NCBI GenBank assembly: GCA_002293265.1
Contig: DBCW01000082.1
Location: 12,048 to 19,151 of the forward strand
Length of the DNA stretch: 7,104 bases
Source of the DNA: Eggerthellales bacterium UBA948
Lineage (GTDB): Bacteria > Actinomycetota > Coriobacteriia > Coriobacteriales > UBA8131
Direction of reading: 5' to 3'
Shown here: positions 1 to 4,528 of the stretch, piece by piece
Layout: each line of letters starts with the position of its first letter
Numbering within the stretch: the first letter of the stretch is position 1
Position numbers and translations under genes: made by a program
The notes under the pieces: generated by a model
What the model was told of the DNA's origin: nothing
Seen by the model: the letters and a program-made list of their open reading frames with translations, nothing else
Databases searched by the model: none

Positions 1-219
1 CCTGCATAGATATAGTAGTGCTTGTGAAGCTCTTTTTCAATAGCATTTCGCCAATATTTAAGTAAAATCTGGCTTTATCTGGCGAGCGGTAACTGAATTC
101 TCGGGATTTAAAATAGCCTTCCATAAAGGCAAATTATTCTAAAGTTAGGGCTAATCTTTAACCCTGCCTTAGACTTATCATCGATATAGCTAAAGCTTTC
201 AATCTTTGTGCATAACTTA
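1..219. other. Intergenic region, no confident gene
   Basis: No recognisable gene is seen here. On the minus strand an ATG at 122-124 opens a frame that stays free of stops to the left edge (41 codons, beginning MEGYFKSREF). It has no Shine-Dalgarno sequence, and a stop lies three codons upstream of the ATG. An open run of this length is not rare by chance, so I do not call it a gene. It could be the 5' end of a neighbour or a degraded remnant. On the minus-strand RNA, 165-147 could fold into an 8-base-pair hairpin (AGGGTTAA, 3-base loop, TTAGCCCT, one U-G pair). It has no U-tract, so it is at most a weak terminator. Confidence 0.4.
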
Positions 220-284
220 GGAAGCACCGATTTAATCATTGCGCGTCATCTTCTATTCAGTTTGTTCCAGCTATGTCTGAGCAG
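220..284 (+). repeat. Left arm of foldback element (terminal inverted repeat)
   Basis: This is the 65-base left arm, paired with 316-380. Bases 251-284 (starting TTCTATTCAG and ending GAGCAG) are a perfect match to the inverse of the right arm. All nine mismatches fall in the outer part, 220-250. The outermost 32 bases also match 3691-3722 at 25 positions, which is evidence that the end sequence exists elsewhere. Confidence 0.75.
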
Positions 285-315
285 ACAACGACATTACGCC
301 AGGTAGTGCCGTCGC

Positions 316-380
316 CTGCTCAGACATAGCTGGAACAAACTGAATAGAATCTGACCTACAAGCATTAAATCGGCACTTCC
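316..380 (-). repeat. Right arm of foldback element (terminal inverted repeat)
   Basis: This is the 65-base right arm, the inverse of 220-284. It ends 22 bases beyond the rsgA stop codon, so a minus-strand transcript leaving rsgA runs straight into it. The stretch between (381-402) is AT-rich on the minus strand, containing GTTTGTTTTTG, but no compact hairpin precedes those Ts, so no classical intrinsic terminator is visible ahead of the element. Confidence 0.75.
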
Positions 381-402
381 TTAGCTCAAAAACAAACTTA
401 TT

Positions 403-1392
403 CTAATCGTTTACTTCTGCCGCAATCTCAGTGTACGATGCCAGGCGTCTTTTGGACAGCTCTCCGGACTGAACCGCTTTAAGTACCGCACAGCTTGGCT
501 CGTTAGTGTGAGTGCAGTCGCGATATCTGCAATTCTCAGCTAATGCTACGATATCGGAAAATGTCGTTTTAAGACCATCGTAGGCATCGTAAAGACCAAC
601 ACTTCTAAGCCCGGGTGTGTCAATTATTGCGCCACCTTTGATATGAGAATCAACGTCACTGCCATCGCCGATGTCGCCACCATCTCGCTGCCTTTTGCAA
701 GTATCACTATCGATAAAAATCATCTTGCGACCAACGGTTACATGCCTGCCTGCGCGATCTTTAGCCCTTACAGCGCCGGTTTCAAGCTTTGGCTCATCCA
801 ATAACGCATTTATCAATGTTGACTTACCTACGCCGGATCTGCCTAAAAGCACACCGAATTTGTCGTCGGCGATAAGCTCCTCAACCCTTGCTAAACCTTC
901 GCCGGTTATGGCAGACTCCACAATCACCTCACAACCCAAGGCACATCTTCCGGCGGTGCCCACGTCTTCTTCCAAATGCTTGGCTTGATCGGCCTTAGTA
1001 AGTATCACTACAACCTCAGCTCCACTTTCGTGCGCCATTACCAGTTGACGCTCCAGGTAATTGGGATCCAAGGGTTTATTGGACAAAGACGTCACTATAA
1101 AAACAATGTCTATGTTTGTGGCCAGTATCTTTTCTTCATATTTGCCTGATCCAACACTACGCGACTGCACAAGAGAGCGTCTGTATAAAGTGTGTCCACG
1201 TGGGTGGATATCAACTATCAGCGGCATATCTTGTCCCGGAGGAAACTCCAGATCTACAATATCGCCTACCACCGAGCGCAAGCCGCTGTTTTTTACCAAC
1301 TCAATACTGTGCTGTGCTCGAGTTTCTCCCTCACTCGTCTTGACCAATGGATAACCACGATCCAGTGATATTACCCTCCCGCTTAAAATCAT
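403..1392 (-). CDS. rsgA: Ribosome small-subunit-dependent GTPase RsgA
   Basis: RsgA (YjeQ) is a circularly permuted GTPase that binds the 30S subunit and acts as a late maturation checkpoint. This 329-residue protein has the family order: an N-terminal OB-fold (about 1-70), then G4 TKAD (132-135), G1 P-loop GRSGVGKS (184-191), a G2-like GRHVT (215-219) and G3 DTPG (258-261). A C-terminal zinc knuckle follows, with C288, C293, H295 and C301; the C-x4-C-x-H-x5-C spacing equals that of E. coli RsgA. Length is normal. Unusual is a Gly/Asp-rich stretch of about 25 residues (roughly 228-252) between G2 and G3, longer than I expect there. The ATG overlaps the upstream stop as ATGA, and AAGGAG (1401-1406) sits eight bases before it, which supports this start and co-translation with the OB-fold gene. 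Assignment is very secure. Confidence 0.97.
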   Translation of the reverse strand: MILSGRVISLDRGYPLVKTSEGETRAQHSIELVKNSGLRSVVGDIVDLEFPPGQDMPLIVDIHPRGHTLYRRSLVQSRSVGSGKYEEKILATNIDIVFIVTSLSNKPLDPNYLERQLVMAHESGAEVVVILTKADQAKHLEEDVGTAGRCALGCEVIVESAITGEGLARVEELIADDKFGVLLGRSGVGKSTLINALLDEPKLETGAVRAKDRAGRHVTVGRKMIFIDSDTCKRQRDGGDIGDGSDVDSHIKGGAIIDTPGLRSVGLYDAYDGLKTTFSDIVALAENCRYRDCTHTNEPSCAVLKAVQSGELSKRRLASYTEIAAEVND

Positions 1393-1901
1393 CTGGTGCG
1401 CTCCTTTAATCGCCAGTGAATAAATATCAGACAGCCACCAACAATTATCAGCAAGGCGCCAATTTGTATCTCGCGCATATCCAAGACACTTGCAACCTCG
1501 TATCCATCTTGAACAACCGTGACCGTGTTGGCATGTACATCAGTAAGTCCGTCATGTTCTTCGCAGTCTATTTGAAACAGACCCGCAACCTCGATGCGCG
1601 TACCTTTTGCGTTGTAACGTCCTAAATGCTTGATCTTCGAAACATCTCTTTCCGGTATCAAAACACTTATGCTTGCACCACCGTCAGATAAGGTTATCCA
1701 CTTGTAGCCATTCTCATCGTTGACAATGTCGCCAACAACCTCTCCTTGGATGCATACGTTTTGCCCATCCACTTGTTTGCCGGCGTTGGTAAGACCAACT
1801 ATGGTCGTGTTTGGTTCTCCGTAAGCTTTGGCTGCAAATGCCGGTGAGACGATAATGACCGCAATCAGTATTACAATCAAAGCCATTTTGCTCTTTATCA
1901 T
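1389..1901 (-). CDS. Membrane-anchored OB-fold-like exported protein
   Basis: The function of this 170-residue protein is unknown. Residues 1-23 form a signal peptide or anchor (MIKSK, a hydrophobic run, then SPAFAAKA with plausible cleavage after A23 or A26). Residues about 40-130 form a beta-rich domain with the pattern VCIQGEVVGDIV, WITLSDGGASISVLIP, GTRIEVAGLFQ and VHANTVTVV. It resembles the OB-fold of small secreted nucleic-acid-binding-like or BOF proteins, but the likeness is by pattern only. A second hydrophobic helix (147-163) and a basic tail (HWRLKERTR) follow, so the domain is probably held outside the membrane with the tail in the cytoplasm. Two cysteines (C50, C113) lie in the exported domain. 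The gene overlaps trkH by ATGA and rsgA by ATGA, and AGGAGGG (1909-1915) precedes its start. The operon position hints at a link to TrkH or the membrane but proves none. Confidence 0.8.
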   Translation of the reverse strand: MIKSKMALIVILIAVIIVSPAFAAKAYGEPNTTIVGLTNAGKQVDGQNVCIQGEVVGDIVNDENGYKWITLSDGGASISVLIPERDVSKIKHLGRYNAKGTRIEVAGLFQIDCEEHDGLTDVHANTVTVVQDGYEVASVLDMREIQIGALLIIVGGCLIFIHWRLKERTR

Positions 1902-3424
1902 TGCTTTACCCTCCTCTTTGGTCTAAGTGAAGCAATAAAGCAAAATATTACCGCCAAAAATGTGATGAACTCCAAACGACCAAACCACATCTGCAAGATG
2001 TAGATAATTTTTAGAAATACCGGGGTCTCCGGCGAGATGATGCCCGACGAAAGCCCGGCGTTGGAAGTTGCAGAGACCGATTCCATCGTCGCACTTATAG
2101 CATCGTAACCGGCTACAATACCGGCAATCGCGCCCACCACATAGGTGACTACATACATAATAGTAATAGTCATAGCCGCACCGGTAATCTCGTTAGAAAG
2201 CAAATGGCGACCAAGATGGTTATAGCTGGTGGTATTGCGCACCGATTTAGGTGCCAAGACATCTTTAATGCGCGCAATCGTTGCCTTAGCAATGATGCCA
2301 ATGCGCAAAGCTTTGATACCACCGGCTGTTGATCCGGAGCTTCCGCCGATAGCCAGTGCCAAAATGATCATGAATACAGAGCCGCTGCTCAAAAGCGAAG
2401 TCATCTGATTGGTGGAAAGCACCTGAAAGCCGGTGTTAGTTGTCGCGGAAACGATGGTAAAGACTCCTCGGCGAATAAGCCCGGAAATATCGGTGAGGAA
2501 GTTTCCGGCAAGCAAGGCTGCAACAAAAGCTAAAAGTACAAATACCGTCCAAAACGCCAAAGTGCGAATCTCGATATCACTGGTAAACTCCTTGATCGTA
2601 GAGCGAAAGCCGCCTTTCCAAATACGCGCATAAAGCGCAAAGTTTACAGCGCCCATAAGCATCAACACCATGACGATAATCTCTAGCGGTATGGAGTGGT
2701 AATACATGATTGACAGACTTTGTGGTGAAAACCCGGCTGTGTCATAAGCGCCAATTGTTACCCAAAGCCCATGGAAAAAGCCGCGCACCGGATCAAAGCC
2801 AATAAACATCAACATACAAAATAGCAATACAGTGCCAACCAAAACAACTATCGATGAGAACTGCCAGATAAACTGTGCAGTCTTCTTGATGTTGGGCATA
2901 ACGTACTCATTTCGCCCCTCAGACGTGTAAAACGAAGAGCCAACTTTTGAGAACAGACCCAAAGACAATGCGATGACAATTACACCTTGACCGCCGAGAA
3001 ACTGCATCGTAAAACGCCACATATTATCAGCTGTGGAGAGGTGATCGATATCTTGGCACATGCTAAAGCCGGTGGAGGTAAGACCGGACACACCCTCAAA
3101 TACCGCGTCGAGAAAAGATGCGTAATGTCCGGACATCCAAAGCGGAATAGCGGCAACTAATGCGCCCACTATCCACACCAGACCGGTTATGGCAATGGCT
3201 TGACGTCTTTCCAGCGCAGCCGGTGAGATACGACACATCCTGAGCAAAGCGCCGATGGCAACTGCGCTTCCGGCACCCACCAAATAATTTCCGGTAATAT
3301 CCCACTCGCTCATACAGATACTTACAACGAGCGGAACAAGCATGATGCCACCAAGCATCAACACCATTGTGCCCAAGTAATGGGCGATCATACCCAAGTC
3401 ATGTTTTTGAAAGCGCGGCCACAT
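1898..3424 (-). CDS. trkH: TrkH-family potassium uptake protein
   Basis: This 508-residue integral membrane protein is the ion-conducting subunit of a Trk/Ktr potassium uptake system. Four pore-loop repeats, each with the selectivity-filter glycine, are visible: SGLTSTGFS (113-121), YDTAGFS (227-233), ATTNTGF (327-333) and SATSNAGLS (451-459). The family loop GGSSGSTAGGIK (360-371) and the late motif FGRLEF (481-486) are present. Membrane helices fill the remainder, and a basic tail (RPKRRVKQ) ends the protein. Length is normal and no filter residue looks lost. Family members usually need a cytosolic RCK subunit (TrkA or KtrA); none is encoded beside it. The ATG begins 2 bases after the stop of a small membrane ORF, and no Shine-Dalgarno sequence precedes it, so translation probably relies on coupling. 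The N-terminus could instead be the Met at residue 12, but that also lacks a binding site. Confidence 0.96.
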   Translation of the reverse strand: MWPRFQKHDLGMIAHYLGTMVLMLGGIMLVPLVVSICMSEWDITGNYLVGAGSAVAIGALLRMCRISPAALERRQAIAITGLVWIVGALVAAIPLWMSGHYASFLDAVFEGVSGLTSTGFSMCQDIDHLSTADNMWRFTMQFLGGQGVIVIALSLGLFSKVGSSFYTSEGRNEYVMPNIKKTAQFIWQFSSIVVLVGTVLLFCMLMFIGFDPVRGFFHGLWVTIGAYDTAGFSPQSLSIMYYHSIPLEIIVMVLMLMGAVNFALYARIWKGGFRSTIKEFTSDIEIRTLAFWTVFVLLAFVAALLAGNFLTDISGLIRRGVFTIVSATTNTGFQVLSTNQMTSLLSSGSVFMIILALAIGGSSGSTAGGIKALRIGIIAKATIARIKDVLAPKSVRNTTSYNHLGRHLLSNEITGAAMTITIMYVVTYVVGAIAGIVAGYDAISATMESVSATSNAGLSSGIISPETPVFLKIIYILQMWFGRLEFITFLAVIFCFIASLRPKRRVKQ

Positions 3425-3426
3425 GG

Positions 3427-3555
3427 TCAGCCAAGCACCAAACGCTCAATAATGACCACGATCATCAAGATGGCAATAAAGCTCAAAAGGATAGCAACGA
3501 TAGCTAACATCGATCTCAGAGAGGCCACAATATCTTTTTTACGCCTGATCGACAA
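3427..3555 (-). CDS. 42-aa single-span membrane protein upstream of trkH
   Basis: This is a short open frame with a TTG start (3553-3555) and a TGA stop (3427-3429). GAAGGAG (3560-3566), a strong binding site, sits four bases before the TTG; that spacing is a little short but usable. The predicted protein has a basic head (SIRRKKD), a short linker, then a hydrophobic helix at about residues 16-36 (MLAIVAILLSFIAILMIVVI), and ends ERLVLG. By the positive-inside rule the head faces the cytoplasm. An inner ATG (codon 16) would give only 27 residues with no good binding site, so TTG is preferred. The stop is 2 bases before the trkH ATG, which has no site of its own, and this is the best argument that the ORF is translated. 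The layout recalls tiny accessory subunits of transporters such as KdpF, but no sequence relation is claimed. It may be a TrkH partner, a leader peptide or both. Confidence 0.6.
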   Translation of the reverse strand: MSIRRKKDIVASLRSMLAIVAILLSFIAILMIVVIIERLVLG

Positions 3556-3559
3556 TATG

Positions 3560-3566
3560 CTCCTTC
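3560..3566 (-). promoter_or_regulatory. Ribosome binding site of the small membrane ORF
   Basis: GAAGGAG on the minus strand lies four bases before the TTG at 3553-3555. It is the only strong Shine-Dalgarno sequence upstream of trkH. The nearby GTG at 3566-3568 opens a frame that stops after nine codons, so the site fits the TTG frame best. It decides the start of the 42-residue protein and probably sets trkH translation by coupling. Confidence 0.55.
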
Positions 3567-3585
3567 ACGCAGTAGCTTTGATGCA

Positions 3586-3603
3586 ACCGACATCTGAGTC
3601 GGT
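3586..3603 (-). promoter_or_regulatory. Small hairpin in the leader of the trkH operon
   Basis: ACCGAC (3586-3591) and GTCGGT (3598-3603) form a perfect 6-base-pair stem around a 6-base loop, 20 bases upstream of the small ORF's binding site. GGTCTGACC just 5' of it (3609-3601 on the minus strand) is itself self-complementary and shares GGTC with the stem, so two alternative folds could compete. It is not followed by a U-tract. It matches no riboswitch I recognise; in particular I do not see the elements of a c-di-AMP (ydaO) riboswitch. Any regulatory role is inference. Confidence 0.3.
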
Positions 3604-3642
3604 CAGACCTTAGGCTTGTTTGGTCATAGTTATACAAAAAGT

Positions 3643-3672
3643 ATTATATATAATTATTTCCAATCCGTGTTT
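3643..3672 (-). promoter_or_regulatory. Possible promoter of the trkH-rsgA operon
   Basis: A perfect TATAAT (minus strand, 3648-3643) lies in a strongly AT-rich stretch of the only sizeable gap between the two gene blocks, about 75 bases before the small ORF's binding site. No good -35 hexamer stands 16-18 bases upstream (candidates read ACACGG, AACACG and AAACAC). The call rests on the -10 match and the location. TATAAC at 3634-3629 is another weaker -10 candidate. Confidence 0.3.
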
Positions 3673-3681
3673 TATTATCAC

Positions 3682-3698
3682 GCACTCCAAGGAAGTGC
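3682..3698 (-). terminator. Hairpin just after the PNP stop, weak terminator candidate
   Basis: On the minus-strand RNA, GCACTTC, a 3-base loop (CTT) and GGAGTGC form a 7-base-pair stem with one U-G pair, starting eight bases after the phosphorylase stop codon. The sequence that follows (GTGATAATAAAAC) is not U-rich, so intrinsic termination would be poor; it may instead protect the 3' end. On the plus strand the stem is imperfect but is followed by CGTTTTATT. It overlaps the copy of the foldback-element end at 3691-3722. Confidence 0.35.
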
Positions 3699-3722
3699 CG
3701 TTTTATTCATTGCACACCATCT
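3691..3722 (+). repeat. Diverged copy of the foldback-element end
   Basis: Starting GGAAGTGCCG, these 32 bases match the outer left end of the foldback element (220-251) at 25 positions without gaps, and the first 17 match the right end closely (GGAAGTGCCG then TTTTATT against ATTTAAT). The segment spans the phosphorylase stop codon (3707-3709) and its last four sense codons. No inverse partner or TTA flank was found nearby, so it is either a solo relic of such an element or a coincidence helped by the local hairpin. Confidence 0.4.
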
Positions 3723-4528
3723 GCAAGCATCGTTAGTATCAGCTGCTCCATTTGGACAGCAGCTATTTTTGCGGCTTTCATTACGTCCTCGCCGAGCAGC
3801 GGTTCGTCAAGAATTCCTGCTGCTTTGTTGCTGATCATTGCCAGGCCGCAGACATTCATACGTAGCGCTGAAGCTGCAATTACCTCAAGCACCGTGGACA
3901 TGCCTACGGCGTCTGCTCCCCAAACTCTGAATGCTCTAATCTCAGCCGGGGTCTCAAAACTTGGGCCGCGAAGACCTAGATAGACACCTCGGTGTAATTT
4001 AACCTCGCATTTACCTGCAGCCTCTAAAGCACGTGTCTGCAAAGCAGGAGTGTATGCGTAGGTCATGTCGCAGAAATCGGTAGCGGCTGTGCCATCGCTT
4101 AGGGTAAGCGGGTGCATGCCGGTAAAGTTGATGTGGTCAGTGATGAGCATGATGTCGCCTACGTCAAAGGCTTCGTTAATGCCCCCGGATGCATTGGTGA
4201 TTATCAGCGTCGTGGCTCCAAGCGCATTTAATACTTGCAGAGGAAACACGATATCGGCTGCGCTGTGACCTTCGTATGCATGTAAGCGACCTTGCATGAC
4301 TACCACTTGTTTACCGGATAATTCACCAAATATTAAACGCCCTGTATGCCCCGGAGCTCCGGCAGCCTTGAAGTGAGGGATATCGTTGTAATATATTGCC
4401 GTGTGCTCATTGATGCTTTGCGCCAAGCCGCCAAGTCCTGAGCCTAAGACCAAAGCAACATCGGGCGTGTTAGAAAGATGCGGCTTAATATAGTCTACTG
4501 CCGCCAAAATACGTTCATTAAGTTCCAT
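3707..4528 (-). CDS. punA: Purine nucleoside phosphorylase, trimeric class
   Basis: This enzyme cleaves purine nucleosides with phosphate to give the free base and (deoxy)ribose 1-phosphate, in cytosolic purine salvage. The 273-residue length suits the trimeric 6-oxopurine-specific class (PunA, B. subtilis PupG and mammalian-type). Motifs in order: phosphate loop LGSGLGGLA (28-36), PGHTGRL with H61, QGRLHAYEGH with R81 and H83, TNASGG (111-116), GPSFETPAE with the base-binding glutamate E192, VGMS (208-211) and ISNKAAG (232-238), in which N234 matches the asparagine that favours inosine and guanosine over adenosine. Nothing essential appears lost. The ATG follows the TAA of the binding-protein gene with no gap; GGGTGA (4537-4542), inside that gene, is eight bases upstream. 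The pair are therefore almost surely co-transcribed. The name deoD is less apt because that usually denotes the hexameric class. Confidence 0.95.
   Translation of the reverse strand: MELNERILAAVDYIKPHLSNTPDVALVLGSGLGGLAQSINEHTAIYYNDIPHFKAAGAPGHTGRLIFGELSGKQVVVMQGRLHAYEGHSAADIVFPLQVLNALGATTLIITNASGGINEAFDVGDIMLITDHINFTGMHPLTLSDGTAATDFCDMTYAYTPALQTRALEAAGKCEVKLHRGVYLGLRGPSFETPAEIRAFRVWGADAVGMSTVLEVIAASALRMNVCGLAMISNKAAGILDEPLLGEDVMKAAKIAAVQMEQLILTMLADGVQ

Larger units (their letters stand above)
220..380. mobile_element. 161-bp foldback / MITE-like element
   Basis: Bases 220-284 and 316-380 are inverted copies of each other over 65 bases without gaps, 56 of 65 identical. The inner 34 bases (251-284 against 316-349) are perfectly complementary. 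The outer 31 match at 22 positions. The ends read GGAAGCACCGATTTAAT on the left and, inverted, GGAAGTGCCGATTTAAT on the right (15 of 17). TTA stands immediately outside both ends (217-219 and 381-383), as expected of a short target-site duplication; it can be stretched to CTTAG if the first G is counted as target. The 31-base loop (285-315) has no coding capacity. Size, terminal inverted repeats and flanking TTA fit a non-autonomous miniature element mobilised in trans, possibly by an IS5-like transposase, but the family is not established. In RNA from either strand the whole unit would fold into one long hairpin. An alternative is a processed structural RNA or 3' barrier for the rsgA transcript. 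Confidence 0.6.

Noticed and set aside
1..124. Minus-strand frame of 41 codons from ATG at 122-124 running off the left edge
   Set aside because: No binding site, no recognised family, and an open run this short is expected by chance; sequence to the left is needed to decide.
251..349. Perfect hairpin as a classical rho-independent terminator of rsgA
   Set aside because: A 34-base-pair stem is far longer than such terminators, and no U-tract follows it on either strand.
220..380. Foldback element as a CRISPR unit, an integron attC site or an invertible promoter
   Set aside because: There is no array of direct repeats, no attC core sites were seen, and a 31-base loop is too small and promoterless for a phase-variable switch.
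671..988. Plus-strand open frame of 105 codons
   Set aside because: Lies wholly inside rsgA in antisense; composition is low-complexity and matches no family, while the minus-strand frame carries all GTPase motifs.
3380..3613. Plus-strand open frame of 77 codons across the trkH start and the gap
   Set aside because: Antisense to the start of trkH and to the small membrane ORF, no binding site, no family resemblance.
3616..3834. Plus-strand open frame of 72 codons
   Set aside because: Mostly antisense to the 3' end of the phosphorylase gene; no supporting signals.
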